This document shows, in pieces, positions 19,681 to 28,612 of a stretch of DNA of 64,000 nucleotides. Position 1 is the stretch's first letter. Each line of letters starts with the position of its first letter. Position numbers and translations under genes: made by a program. The notes below the pieces were generated by a model. It did not search any database. It was not told where the DNA came from and saw only the letters and a list, made by a program, of their open reading frames with translations. Origin of the DNA: DATLNF01 sp963765815 (GTDB lineage: Bacteria; Actinomycetota; Actinomycetes; BP-191); contig CAVXXT010000003.1 in the NCBI GenBank assembly GCA_963765815.1, positions 434,001-498,000 of the forward strand. The letters are read 5' to 3'.

Positions 19681-21435
19681 ATGACGGTGACGGCGATCCA
19701 GGGCTCGTTCGACGAGCTCGGCACGCCGCTGCGGGATGCGACCTTCGTGGTGGTCGACCTCGAGACGACCGGCGGATCGCCGTACGCCAGCGCGATCACC
19801 GAGGTCGGCGCGGTGCGCGTCCGCGGCGGCGAGGTCGAGGGCACGTTCCAGACGTTGGTGCAGCCCGGCTCCCCCATCCCACCGTTCATCGCGGTGCTCA
19901 CCGGCATCACCGACGCGATGGTGGCCGACGCGCCGCGGATCGACACCGTGCTGCCGGCTTTCCTGGAGTTCGCCCGCGGGTCAGTGCTGGTCGCGCACAA
20001 CGCGCCGTTCGACCTCGGCTTCCTGCGCGCCGCCTGCCGGCAGCTGGGCATCGAGTGGCCGTCGTTCGAGTCGCTCGACACCGCGCGGCTCGCGCGCCGG
20101 GTGCTGACCCGCGACGAGGCGCCCGACTGCAAGCTGTCGACCCTGTCGCGCCTGTTCCGCACCGACGTTGCGCCGTGTCACCGCGCGCTGGCCGACGCGC
20201 AGGCCACGGTCGACGTGCTGCACGGGCTGATCGGCCGGCTCGGCAACCTCGGCGTGCAGTCGGTCGAAGAGCTGCGCACGTTCTCCTCGCAGGTCGACCC
20301 GGAGCAGCGCAAGAAGCGCGTGCTCGCCGACGCGGTGCCGCACGCGCCCGGCGTCTACCTCTTCCGCGACGCCCGTGGCCGGGTGCTCTACGTCGGCACC
20401 AGCAAGGACCTGCGCACCAGAGTGCGCGGCTACTTCGTCGCCTCCGAGCCGCGCACCCGGATGGCGGAGATGGTCAAGCTGGCCGAGCGGGTCGACTCGG
20501 TGGTCTGCACGTCGGCGGTCGAGGCGTCGGTGCGCGAGCTGCGGCTGATCGCCGAGCACAAGCCGCGCTACAACCGGCGCTCGAAGTTCCCCGAGCGCTC
20601 TGTCTACGTGAAGCTCACCGCCGAGCGGTTCCCCCGGCTCTCGGTCGTGCGCAAGGTGACGGCCGACGACGCGACGTACCTCGGGCCGTTCCCCTCGGCG
20701 CGCGCGGCCGAGCTCGCGGTCGCCGCGGTGCACGAGGCGATCCCGCTGCGGCAGTGCACGATGCGCATCACGGCGAAGACGTCGGTCGCGCCGTGCGTGC
20801 TGCGCGAGATGGGCCGCTGCGGCGCGCCGTGCGACGGCAGCGAGGACGCCCCGGCGTACGCCGTGCACGCCGACGCCTTCCGTCGCGCCGCGCTCGGTGA
20901 CTGCAACGACGTCGTGGCCGCGCTGCGCCGGCGTATGGACGCGCTGACCGAGCACGAGCGATTCGAGGACGCCGCCCTGCACCGCGACCGGCTGGCCGCG
21001 TTCATCCGCGCGGCCGAGCGGACGCAACGGCTCGGCGCGCTCGCCGCGGTGCCGCACATGATCGCGGCGCAGCGCACCGACAAGGCGGGCTGGGAGATCC
21101 TGGTCATCCGGCACGGCCGACTGGCCGCGGCAGGGGTGTCACCGCCCGGTGCCGACCCGAGGCCGACGATCGACGCGCTGGTCGCGACCGCCGAGGAGGT
21201 CGCCACCGGTCCCGGCCCGACGCCGCGGGCGACGAGTGAGGAGATGTCCGCGCTGCTGCGCTGGCTGTCCGAGCCGGGCACCCGGCTGGTCGAGCTCGAG
21301 GGGACGTGGTCCTCCCCGGCTTTCGGCGCCGGCGCGCACCGGCAGTGGCTCGAGGTGGCCTACGACGGCGTCGCGACCGTGCACGCCTTCGACGACCGGC
21401 GCGGCCTGCGCCCCATGCACCAGCCGACCCGCTAG
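19681..21435 (+). CDS. DEDDh 3'-5' exonuclease fused to UvrC-like GIY-YIG nuclease
   Basis: About 584 residues. The amino domain is a DNA polymerase III epsilon-type exonuclease with DLETTGG (Exo I), HNAPFDLGFL (Exo II) and HRALADAQAT (Exo III, DEDDh His). After a linker (about 190-215) comes a GIY-YIG domain (GVYLFRDARGRVLYVGTSKDL, catalytic Arg in RTRVRGYF, Glu in EASVRELRLIAEHKPRYNRR) like UvrC or Cho, and a carboxy region of unclear role. This is the architecture of M. tuberculosis Rv2191, found beside ripC and trpD as here. It probably acts in DNA repair incision and end trimming. Start ATG 19681 is chosen at the domain edge. Confidence 0.88.
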   Translation: MTVTAIQGSFDELGTPLRDATFVVVDLETTGGSPYASAITEVGAVRVRGGEVEGTFQTLVQPGSPIPPFIAVLTGITDAMVADAPRIDTVLPAFLEFARGSVLVAHNAPFDLGFLRAACRQLGIEWPSFESLDTARLARRVLTRDEAPDCKLSTLSRLFRTDVAPCHRALADAQATVDVLHGLIGRLGNLGVQSVEELRTFSSQVDPEQRKKRVLADAVPHAPGVYLFRDARGRVLYVGTSKDLRTRVRGYFVASEPRTRMAEMVKLAERVDSVVCTSAVEASVRELRLIAEHKPRYNRRSKFPERSVYVKLTAERFPRLSVVRKVTADDATYLGPFPSARAAELAVAAVHEAIPLRQCTMRITAKTSVAPCVLREMGRCGAPCDGSEDAPAYAVHADAFRRAALGDCNDVVAALRRRMDALTEHERFEDAALHRDRLAAFIRAAERTQRLGALAAVPHMIAAQRTDKAGWEILVIRHGRLAAAGVSPPGADPRPTIDALVATAEEVATGPGPTPRATSEEMSALLRWLSEPGTRLVELEGTWSSPAFGAGAHRQWLEVAYDGVATVHAFDDRRGLRPMHQPTR

Positions 21436-21483
21436 GCACGCTCTTCGTCGGGGCACGCGCCACCGCGCCGTCGCTGCGAGAAC

Positions 21484-21537
21484 CATGATCATGAGCGGCT
21501 ACGAGCGCTCTAAGGGTGCGCAGCCGCTCATGATCTT
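21484..21537. repeat. Palindromic repeat, family A copy 1
   Basis: Perfect 14-base arms (GATCATGAGCGGCT at 21487-21500 and its complement at 21522-21535) with a 21-base loop, between convergent genes ending at 21435 and 21577. A related element occurs at 48570. Could act as a bidirectional terminator or be a REP-like repeat. Confidence 0.8.
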
Positions 21538-21576
21538 GCAACGTGACGTCGGGGTCGGCGCGCAGGCGCGGTCGGG

Positions 21577-23157
21577 CTAGGTGCGCCGCTCGGCGCGCGT
21601 CGCTGCCGCGGTGACGGCGCCGGCGAAGACCAGCGCCGCAGCGACGGCGAGTCCCTCGGGCAGGCCGGTCGCGGGCAGCGGGTGCGGAGTCACCGGGGCC
21701 GGCTCGGGAGCCGGCGCCGCCGATGCGGCGGCGCGCTTCACGGGCGTCTTGGCGAACGGCCACACGCCGTTGGTGAACCGGACGACGTGGAAGCCGGTCT
21801 CGATCCCGGTCAGCCACATCTCTCCGCGCTCCGGCACGAACTCGACGTTGGCGCCGGTGTGCAGCCGCGAGTTGCCGCCCTCCGTGTCGACCATGTCGTG
21901 CTCGGCCGGCGGGCTGAAGTAGGCGAGCTCCTTCGGCCTGAGCGGGTCGCGGATGTCGAAGACCCGCACGCCCGACCGCAGCATGCTGCAGGCGACGATG
22001 CCGGGGTCGACGTACGACGGGACGCTGCAGTAGTGGCCGGTGTACGGACCGCCGAGCAGTGGCACGGTGTCGCCCTCGGCGGTCGTCGTGGCCTGGCCCG
22101 CGTCCATGTGCACCTCGAGCCGCAGGTTGGACACGACCCGCGGCACCTGCTCGTTCGAGATGTCGATGATCCGGGCCGCGCCGATCGGCCCGGAGCCGGA
22201 GCTGCTCGCGCCGCCGAACTCGTCGGTCTCGATGACGTAGGGCTTGCCCTTGATCGTCACGTGCATCGCGAACTGCGGCGTGCTCTTCTCCGGCCAGGTC
22301 AGCCGGCTGATGACCGTGAAGGCCGCGCCGGACTTCCGCTGCTGGATCTCCGTGGTGTCGTAGATGACCAGCCCGGCGGTGTCGTCGCCGCGGATCGTGT
22401 CGTAGAGGCGCGTGCCGTCGGGGTTGGTCGACATGCCGTGGGACTGGACGTTCTCCACCGCGATCAGGGTGGGCAGCAGCGGGTCGGTCAGGTCGACCGC
22501 GGCGAGGGTCTGCGCGTAGAGCGACCCGGTGTAGAACGTCTTGCCGTCCCGGGAGAAGTTGCCCTCGTGCCCGAGGACCCCGCTCGGCAGCGACGACAGC
22601 AGCGTGGGGTGCTTGCAGTCGGTCTTGACGTCGTACACCTCGAGCACGCCCGGTGCGGCCAGCAGGTTGCTGAGCACCGCGACGAGCAGACCGCGCTGCT
22701 TGTCGATCGCCATCGACTCGTGCGGCGACCCCATCGCTGCGGTGCGCAGGAAGTCGGTCTGCACCGGCTTGGTGGGGTCGCTCACGTCGAGGACGTAGGT
22801 GCCGGGCACGGAGCCGGTCAGCGCGCCGAGCGGGATGCCGCCGGGGTCGGCGTTGTAGTAGGCGCAGTCGCCGTACCGCGCGACCTTCCAGCCGGCGCTG
22901 CTGGGGAAGTGGCCGATCTGGACGGTGTTGCAGGTGTAGCCCTTCGCCGCGCGCCCGCTGGCGATGTCGGGCGGGTTGATCCGGCCCTGCATGCCGGTCT
23001 CCGGCATCGAGCCGGGTCCGCACTTCGCCCGCGGCACCGGACCCGCGAACACCGACGGCGCGGTCTGCGCGTAGCCGACCGCCCCCGCGACCAGCGGCAG
23101 GGACAGCAGCGCGGCACTCGCCAGCGCGAGCCTGACTCGGGATCTCCTGTGCGGCAC
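21577..23157 (-). CDS. LPATG-anchored surface protein with LVIVD/beta-propeller-like repeats
   Basis: About 526 residues. Signal peptide (RLALASAALLSLPLVAGAVGYAQT), then a large extracellular domain with repeated strand motifs of the type YVLDVSDPTKPVQTDF, AAVDLTDPLLPTLI, RIIDISNEQVPRVVS and RVFDIRDPLRPKELAY, typical of LVIVD-like propeller blades. The end has LPATG, a membrane helix and Arg-rich tail, a sortase cell-wall signal. GTG at 23157 follows GAGGAG at a good distance. A second protein of the same plan is at 61927. Ligand unknown. Confidence 0.8.
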   Translation of the reverse strand: MPHRRSRVRLALASAALLSLPLVAGAVGYAQTAPSVFAGPVPRAKCGPGSMPETGMQGRINPPDIASGRAAKGYTCNTVQIGHFPSSAGWKVARYGDCAYYNADPGGIPLGALTGSVPGTYVLDVSDPTKPVQTDFLRTAAMGSPHESMAIDKQRGLLVAVLSNLLAAPGVLEVYDVKTDCKHPTLLSSLPSGVLGHEGNFSRDGKTFYTGSLYAQTLAAVDLTDPLLPTLIAVENVQSHGMSTNPDGTRLYDTIRGDDTAGLVIYDTTEIQQRKSGAAFTVISRLTWPEKSTPQFAMHVTIKGKPYVIETDEFGGASSSGSGPIGAARIIDISNEQVPRVVSNLRLEVHMDAGQATTTAEGDTVPLLGGPYTGHYCSVPSYVDPGIVACSMLRSGVRVFDIRDPLRPKELAYFSPPAEHDMVDTEGGNSRLHTGANVEFVPERGEMWLTGIETGFHVVRFTNGVWPFAKTPVKRAAASAAPAPEPAPVTPHPLPATGLPEGLAVAAALVFAGAVTAAATRAERRT

Positions 23158-23214
23158 GGCACGCTCCTCGACTTGCGCCGACTGTACGTCGGAACCGCTC
23201 AGTAAGGTCGCGTT

Positions 23215-24558
23215 ATGGGTGAGCACCGGGCGGTTCGTGCGCTCACGGATGCTCCTGCCCCGGTGACGCGGCGCTCACTCGCCGCGGACCTGCGCACGCT
23301 CGGCGTCGAGGCGGGCTCGACGCTGCTGGTGCACTCGTCGCTCAGCCGCCTGGGCTGGGTGGCCGGCGGCGCGGTCGCGGTGATCCAGGCGCTGCTCGAC
23401 GCGCTCGGCGACGACGGCACGCTGGTGATGCCGGCCTACAGCACCGAGCTCACCGACCCGGAGCACTGGCACCACCCGCCCGTGCCGTCGTCGTGGTGGC
23501 CGGTCATCCGCGACGAGTCGCCCGCGTTCGACCCGGCGATCACGCCGACCCGAGGGCTGGGCACGATCGCCGAGACCTTCCGCCGCTGGCCCGGCGTGAT
23601 CCGCGGGCAGCACCCGCACGTGTCGTTCGCCGCGCGCGGACCGCAGGCCGCGGCGGTCGTGACACCGCATGACCTCGACGCCGAGCTCGGCGAGGGCTCG
23701 CCGCTCGCGCATCTCTACGACCTCGGCGCGCAGGTGCTGCTGCTCGGCGTCGGCCACGGCAACAACTCCTCCCTTCACCTCGCCGAGGTGCGCGCCGACC
23801 TGCCCGAGCGTCGTACCGAGACGCAGGGCGCGGTCGTCCTCGTCGAGGGCGAGCCGGTACGACGGACGTGGCAGTCGTTGGTCCTCGACGACGGCGACTT
23901 CGACGCCGTAGGAGACGTCGTCGACGCGGCGGGGTTCGTGCGCCGCGGCCCGGCCGGCGCGGGGGACGCGCGGCTGATGCCGATGCGGGGCCTGGTCGAC
24001 GTCGGCGCCGCAGAGATCGCCCGGCGCCGCACGATGCCGACGACCCCCGAGGCGGCGGTGGTCACGGCCGAGATCAGCCGCCTGCGCGACGACGAGCGGG
24101 AGCGGGCGAGAGAGATCGCCAACCACTGGATCGCGACGTCCACCGCGACGTTCCACGAGGAGCCGCTGTCGCCGGAGGAGTTCGCCGCCGACGTCGCCGT
24201 CCACGCGAGCGAGCGACACGGCTGCTTCGGCATCCGCGTCGGCGGAGCGCTGGCCGGCTACCTGGTCGTCTCGGCCTTCAAGGGCCGCTGTGCGTATCGC
24301 GACTCGGCCGAGGTGTCCGTCTACCTCGCGCCGGAGCTGGCCGGCCGCGGGCTGGGCCGGCAGGCGATCGCGTACGCCGTCGAGCACGCGCGCGCCCACG
24401 AGATGCACGCGCTGCTGGCGGTCATCTGCACGGAGAACCAGGCCAGCCTGGCCGCGTTCGCCCGGGCCGGCTTCGAGGAGGTCGGCCGGCTGCGCGAGGT
24501 GGGCCGCAAGTTCGGCCGGCTGCTCGACGTCGCCTACCTCGAACGCACGTTGGGCTGA
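23215..24558 (+). CDS. AAC(3)-family acetyltransferase fused to GNAT (phosphinothricin acetyltransferase-like)
   Basis: 447 residues with two acetyl-CoA enzymes in one chain. Residues 1-270 are an aminoglycoside 3-N-acetyltransferase (Antibiotic_NAT) fold: LLVHSSLSRLGWVAGG, GTLVMPAYS, HPHVSFAARG, LGVGHGNNSSLHLAE. Residues 285-447 are a GNAT domain of the phosphinothricin/methionine sulfoximine acetyltransferase type: NHWIATSTATFHEEP, the acetyl-CoA loop GRGLGRQA, and LREVGRKFGRLLDVAYLE. Either may detoxify amino-containing antibiotics or metabolites. It is single-gene, divergent from the LPATG gene. I do not know a characterised protein with this fusion; substrates are unknown and resistance is not implied. 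Confidence 0.85.
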   Translation: MGEHRAVRALTDAPAPVTRRSLAADLRTLGVEAGSTLLVHSSLSRLGWVAGGAVAVIQALLDALGDDGTLVMPAYSTELTDPEHWHHPPVPSSWWPVIRDESPAFDPAITPTRGLGTIAETFRRWPGVIRGQHPHVSFAARGPQAAAVVTPHDLDAELGEGSPLAHLYDLGAQVLLLGVGHGNNSSLHLAEVRADLPERRTETQGAVVLVEGEPVRRTWQSLVLDDGDFDAVGDVVDAAGFVRRGPAGAGDARLMPMRGLVDVGAAEIARRRTMPTTPEAAVVTAEISRLRDDERERAREIANHWIATSTATFHEEPLSPEEFAADVAVHASERHGCFGIRVGGALAGYLVVSAFKGRCAYRDSAEVSVYLAPELAGRGLGRQAIAYAVEHARAHEMHALLAVICTENQASLAAFARAGFEEVGRLREVGRKFGRLLDVAYLERTLG

Positions 24559-24623
24559 ACGAACCAGTCATTTCGCCCAAAAGGAGCAACAGTCCTCGGC
24601 CTCTGCCGACCGACGTACGCAGG

Positions 24624-25607
24624 GTGAAGGAACCCGGGGGGGCTCCGCTGGTCGCCGTACTGGCCGCGGCCGTCGTCGTCTCGCTGACGACCGGCACCGC
24701 TGCGGCAGTGCGCCGGTCGGCCGCGCCCGCCGCCACACTCACCGCCGGCCAGGCCGACCGCGCGCACGACACGTCGTCGGTGACCCCGGCCGTCGCCGCC
24801 ACGGCCGCCACCGGCCCCGACGTCGCCTACGACGTCGTGCCGGCGCCAGGCACGCAGGCCGGGACGATCGTCCTCGCCGGGGGCGCAGCGCGGCCCGCGG
24901 CCGACCTGGTGGTGTCTCTGCAGCTGCGCCAGCAGACCGTCGCCGTCGGCGACGTGGTCGAGGCCGACCTCGGCGTCGACGACAGCGACGGCGTGCCGGC
25001 CGAGTACGTGCTCGACTGGGGCGACGCGCGCGCCCGGCCCAACGAGCCCGCGGCGCGGTGCGGCGCGGTCACGACCGTCGCGTCGTACCAGCCTCGCCCG
25101 ACGCACTGGACCAACCGGGTCGAGTACTCCTACCGCAAGCCGGGCCGCTACACGGTCGTCTACCGGATGCGCACCCACGGCGGGTGCGGCACGACTGCCG
25201 CCGCCGAGGAGCAGACCGCGCGCGCCGTGATCACCGTCGTCAAGGGGCCGCTGCCGACCAACGGCGGCCGCCGGCCGCAGGCGTTCCTGAGCCTGTCGAG
25301 CCAGGGCAAGTCCGGCGACGTCGTCGTCGACGTGCAGGGCCAGGACCTCGACGGCTGGGTCACGCAGATGATCGTCGACTTCGGCGACGGCACGCCGGCC
25401 CGGATGGTCGAGAACCCGTCGCGCTGCGTCGCCGGCAAGGACGAGTGGCCGTCGACGCCGTACTTCTCGCACCGGTACGACGCGCCGTACCAGGTCGTCG
25501 GCAGCTACACCGCGACGCTCACCGTCTTCACCGCGGGCTGCGACGGCACGAGCGTGCAGCAGACCACCGTGCGCCAGCAGGTCGTGGTCCCCAAGCCCGT
25601 CGCCTGA
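24624..25607 (+). CDS. Secreted protein with two PKD-like domains
   Basis: About 327 residues from GTG 24624. A hydrophobic amino segment (LVAVLAAAVVVSLTTGTAAA) exports it. Two PKD-like units follow: one with YVLDWGDARA and YSYRKPGRYTVVYRM, the other with MIVDFGDGTPARM and FSHRYDAPYQVVGSYTATL, each holding the W/F-GDG turn and a terminal strand. Two cysteine pairs may stabilise them. PKD folds mediate surface adhesion or protein contacts. It ends just before a palindromic repeat shared with 36657. Confidence 0.72.
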   Translation: MKEPGGAPLVAVLAAAVVVSLTTGTAAAVRRSAAPAATLTAGQADRAHDTSSVTPAVAATAATGPDVAYDVVPAPGTQAGTIVLAGGAARPAADLVVSLQLRQQTVAVGDVVEADLGVDDSDGVPAEYVLDWGDARARPNEPAARCGAVTTVASYQPRPTHWTNRVEYSYRKPGRYTVVYRMRTHGGCGTTAAAEEQTARAVITVVKGPLPTNGGRRPQAFLSLSSQGKSGDVVVDVQGQDLDGWVTQMIVDFGDGTPARMVENPSRCVAGKDEWPSTPYFSHRYDAPYQVVGSYTATLTVFTAGCDGTSVQQTTVRQQVVVPKPVA

Positions 25608-25619
25608 CCCGCCAACCTC

Positions 25620-25698
25620 CCCCGACTTCACCCACCCCCACGTCGAGAATTGGCCCATTTCGGCCGGAATTCCGACGTCCAGGTGGGTGAAGTCGGGG
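25620..25698. repeat. Palindromic repeat, family B copy 1
   Basis: A 79-base element with perfect 17-base arms (25620-25636, 25682-25698) and inner partly matching arms around CACGTCGA and CGACGTC. A closely similar element of the same length lies at 36657. It sits between convergent genes ending at 25607 and 25702. Confidence 0.85.
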
Positions 25699-25701
25699 TT
25701 C

Positions 25702-26484
25702 TTACGGGCGAGCGACGAAGAGGGCGGTCTGCTTGGTGATGCGGATGGGGCCGGACGCGAGGCGTCGGCGTACGGCGGACGCCACGGCATCGAGCTCGTC
25801 ATCGGTGAGCGGGCGGGGCGACATCGACGCGATGTAGGCGACCAGCGGCTCGACCTCGTCGACCCGCAGGCCGTCCGGGAAGTCGTGCCGCTCAACGTCG
25901 CGAAAGCTCTTCCGGAGCAGCTCCTCGCCGTTCTCGACGGCGAAGCCGAGCTGCGCGCGTCGCTCGCTCGGGTAGAGGTCGGGCAGCGCGTCGTGCTCGA
26001 TCTCGAACACCTCGGCCATGTGGGCGCGGCCGTTGGTCGCGGCGACCAGCGTGCCGGTGCCGCGCAGGACGCGGCGGAGCTCGGCGATCGCCGTGGGGAT
26101 GTCCGGCGCGTGGTAGAGCATGTGGTTGGTCACGATCACATCCACGCACGCCGCACGAAACGGCAGCGCGCACACGTCGGCGACGACTCCCGGGGCACCG
26201 CGGACGACATGCATCGCCTCGGCGACCATCCCGTCGGACAGGTCGGCCAGCACCAGCTCCCAGGCCGGGGGGATCCGACCGGCGTTGCTGCGCCACAGCG
26301 TGCCGTCGCCGCAGCCCACCTCGAGCACCCGCGCCGCCTCGACCCGCGGCAGCCGGTCGAAGACCCACTCGAACCACGGCATGGGTCCGACGCCGTACGT
26401 CGCATGCAGCGAAGCCCGCGCAGAGAGGTTGCGCGAGTCGGCGTACTGCGCGGTGCGCAGCTCGGTCCGGTCGGTGCTCACCAT
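25702..26484 (-). CDS. Class I SAM-dependent methyltransferase
   Basis: 260 residues with motif I VLEVGCGDGTL, motif II-like LVLADLSDGM, motif III VIVTNHMLYHAPD and a Methyltransf_11-type layout. It resembles small-molecule (UbiE/ArsM-like) methyltransferases. The substrate is not evident. ATG at 26484 followed at once by GTG; either works. It is divergent from the Lrp-domain gene with a 39-base gap. Confidence 0.82.
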   Translation of the reverse strand: MVSTDRTELRTAQYADSRNLSARASLHATYGVGPMPWFEWVFDRLPRVEAARVLEVGCGDGTLWRSNAGRIPPAWELVLADLSDGMVAEAMHVVRGAPGVVADVCALPFRAACVDVIVTNHMLYHAPDIPTAIAELRRVLRGTGTLVAATNGRAHMAEVFEIEHDALPDLYPSERRAQLGFAVENGEELLRKSFRDVERHDFPDGLRVDEVEPLVAYIASMSPRPLTDDELDAVASAVRRRLASGPIRITKQTALFVARP

Positions 26485-26523
26485 CCCGATAGCATCGCGC
26501 AGTCGTCGGCCCGAGGAGCAACC

Positions 26524-26808
26524 GTGATCACCGCAGTCGTCCTGATCAGCGCGGCGGTCGACGCCATCCCGGAGATCGCCGAGCAGGTGTCGGAGATCGA
26601 CGGGGTCACCGAGGTCTACTCGGTTGCCGGCGACGTCGACCTGGTCGCGATGGTGCGGGTGGCCGCGCACGAGGACCTCGCCGACGTCATCGCGGGCCGG
26701 CTCAACAAGGTCGCCGGCATCCTCTCGACGCAGACGCTGATCGCCTTCCGCACCTACTCCAAGCACGATCTCGAGGCCGCGTTCTCGCTCGGCCTGCCCG
26801 GGGCCTGA
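26524..26808 (+). CDS. Stand-alone Lrp/AsnC ligand-binding (RAM) domain protein
   Basis: 94 residues comprising only the effector-binding RAM domain of Lrp/AsnC regulators (ITAVVLISAAVDAIPEIAEQV, VYSVAGDVDLVAMVRV), without a helix-turn-helix. Such small proteins bind amino acids and form oligomers; they may modulate partners. GTG at 26524 has GAGGA nine bases upstream. Comparable genes sit near trpD in other actinobacteria, from memory. Probably co-transcribed with the GNAT gene eight bases on. Confidence 0.82.
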   Translation: MITAVVLISAAVDAIPEIAEQVSEIDGVTEVYSVAGDVDLVAMVRVAAHEDLADVIAGRLNKVAGILSTQTLIAFRTYSKHDLEAAFSLGLPGA

Positions 26809-26816
26809 CCACGCGC

Positions 26817-27308
26817 ATGCAAGTACGCCGGATCCGGGCCGACGAGTGGGAGCGCTGGCGCGAGCTGCGGCTCGGCGCGCTGCTCGCCGCGCCGTACGCG
26901 TTCCTCACGACCTACGAGCAGGCGTCGGCCCGTCCTGACGAGGTGTGGCGCGAGCAGACCGAGCGCAACGCGACGAGTGACTCCTGCTGGCTGGGCATCG
27001 CCGAGGACGGCGCGGAGTGGGTCGGCAGTGCGGGCGTGACCGTCGAGGAGGAGCGCACCGCGCCGGAGCTGTTCGCGATGTGGGTGTCACCGACAGCGCG
27101 GGGATCCGGCATCGGCGAGGCGCTCGTGCGGGCCGCGGTGGACTGGGCGCGGTCGACCGGCGCCGCACACATGGACATCTGGGTGACAGACGTCAACCAG
27201 CACGCGATCGCGCTCTACGAGCGGATCGGGGCGACCCGCACCGGTGTGTCGCAGCCGCTGCCGTCCAACCCTTCGCTGCACGAGCTGCTGCTGCGGCTCG
27301 ACCTCTAG
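26817..27308 (+). CDS. GNAT-family N-acetyltransferase
   Basis: 163 residues with the GNAT acetyl-CoA loop ARGSGIGEALVRAAV and the carboxy motif NQHAIALYERIGATRTG. It resembles small-molecule or ribosomal-protein acetyltransferases; the substrate is unknown. The start ATG 26817 follows the Lrp-domain stop by eight bases. Its stop overlaps that of the convergent trpD by four bases in a shared CTAG. Confidence 0.85.
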   Translation: MQVRRIRADEWERWRELRLGALLAAPYAFLTTYEQASARPDEVWREQTERNATSDSCWLGIAEDGAEWVGSAGVTVEEERTAPELFAMWVSPTARGSGIGEALVRAAVDWARSTGAAHMDIWVTDVNQHAIALYERIGATRTGVSQPLPSNPSLHELLLRLDL

Positions 27309-28341
27309 CTCAGCGCGCTGCTGGTCGCGACCCAGCGGTCGAGGACGCTCGACGCGGCGCCGGAGTCGACCACCTCCCCGGCCTGGGCGATCGCCGCCGT
27401 CATGCGGTCGGCGAGCGCGCCGTCGGCGCGTGCGTCGGCCGCGACCAGGCCGGCGGCCGCGTTGAGCAGCACCGCGTCGCGCACCGCGCCCGGCTCCCCC
27501 GCGACGAACCGGCGTACGACGTCGGCGTTGGTCGCGGCGTCGCCGCCGCGCAGCGCGTCGGCATTCGCGACGGGGACACCCAGCGCGGTCGGGTCCAGGC
27601 TCGACTCGGCGACCGTGCCGTCGCGGACCTCCCACACGTGCGACGTCGTCGACGTCGTGAGCTCGTCGAGCCCGTCGTCGCCGCGGAACACCAGGGCCGA
27701 CGTGCCGCGCAGTGCGAACACCTCGGCCATGACCTTCGCCATCCGCGGGTCGAACACGCCGACCGCCTGCGCCGTCGGGCGCGCCGGGTTGCACAGCGGG
27801 CCGAGGAAGTTGAAGACCGTCGGCGACGCCGATGTCCTTGCGGGACACGGCGGCGTGCCGCAGCGCGGGGTGGAAGACCGGCGCGAAGCAGAAGGTGATG
27901 CCGGCCGTCGAGCGCGCACTGAGCGGTGGCGGCCGGATCAAGGTCGATGACGACGCCGAGGGCCTCGAGCACATCAGCCGATCCGCAGGCCGACGACGCG
28001 GCGCGGTTGCCGTGCTTGACGACGCGTACGCCGGCGCCGGCGACGACGAGAGCGGCCATCGTCGAGATGTTCACGGTGTGCGCGCGGTCACCGCCGGTGC
28101 CGCAGGTGTCGGCGATCGGGCCGGCGACCTCGACGCGGCGCGAGTGCGACAGCATCACGTCGACGAGCGCACTCACCTCGGCCGGCGACTCGCCTTTGGC
28201 GCGCAGCGCGACGGCGAAGCCCGCCACCTGCGACGGGCTAGCCTCGCCGTCCATGATCTGGCCCATCGCCCACGACGCCTGGTCGGCGTCGAGGTCGGTG
28301 CCGGCGATGAGGGCGCCGAGCACGCCCGGCCAGCTGGACAA
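27305..28341 (-). CDS. trpD: Anthranilate phosphoribosyltransferase, frame interrupted twice
   Basis: TrpD transfers the phosphoribosyl group of PRPP to anthranilate in tryptophan synthesis. The PRPP loop DTCGTGGDRAHTVNIST, KHGNRAASSACGSADVLE and the FNFLGPLCNPA segment are all present. Two single-base insertions (near 27830 in the GVPTVFNFLG region and near 27920 after QCALD) split it; the net length is two over a multiple of three, as expected. Corrected length is about 344 residues, normal. No other trp genes are nearby, as in other actinobacteria where this copy sits next to respiratory genes. Confidence 0.9.
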
Positions 28342-28345
28342 GTCT

Positions 28346-28612
28346 CTAGCGGGCGAGGTGCTGGTCGAGGCTCTTGTAGAGGGCGGCCCGGTCGACGTGC
28401 AGCAGGGGCGCCGTGTCGGCCAGCCGCTGCGCGGCGTCGTGCAGGTCGGCGTACGCCTGGAGGAGTGCGCTGATCGACGCGGTCACGACCGCGTTGTAGT
28501 CGTGGTTGAACGCGATGCCGCACCGCGGGCAGCGACCGCCGTTGCCCTCCGCCACGACCTGCGCGAGGTTGAAGCTCTCGCCGCAGGATCCGCACCAGCC
28601 GTCGAGGTTCAC
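28346..28612 (-). CDS. Small zinc-ribbon protein
   Basis: 88 residues: a zinc ribbon at the start (WCGSCGES and RCPRCGIAF) followed by two amphipathic helices. The GTG start at 28612 overlaps the stop of the receiver-like gene by four bases, so they are co-translated and may interact. It ends five bases from trpD. No known family function. Confidence 0.72.
   Translation of the reverse strand: MNLDGWCGSCGESFNLAQVVAEGNGGRCPRCGIAFNHDYNAVVTASISALLQAYADLHDAAQRLADTAPLLHVDRAALYKSLDQHLAR

Noticed and set aside
23215..24558. Calling the double acetyltransferase an antibiotic resistance gene
   Set aside because: Family membership does not give the substrate; many AAC(3)- and GNAT-like proteins act on other amines.
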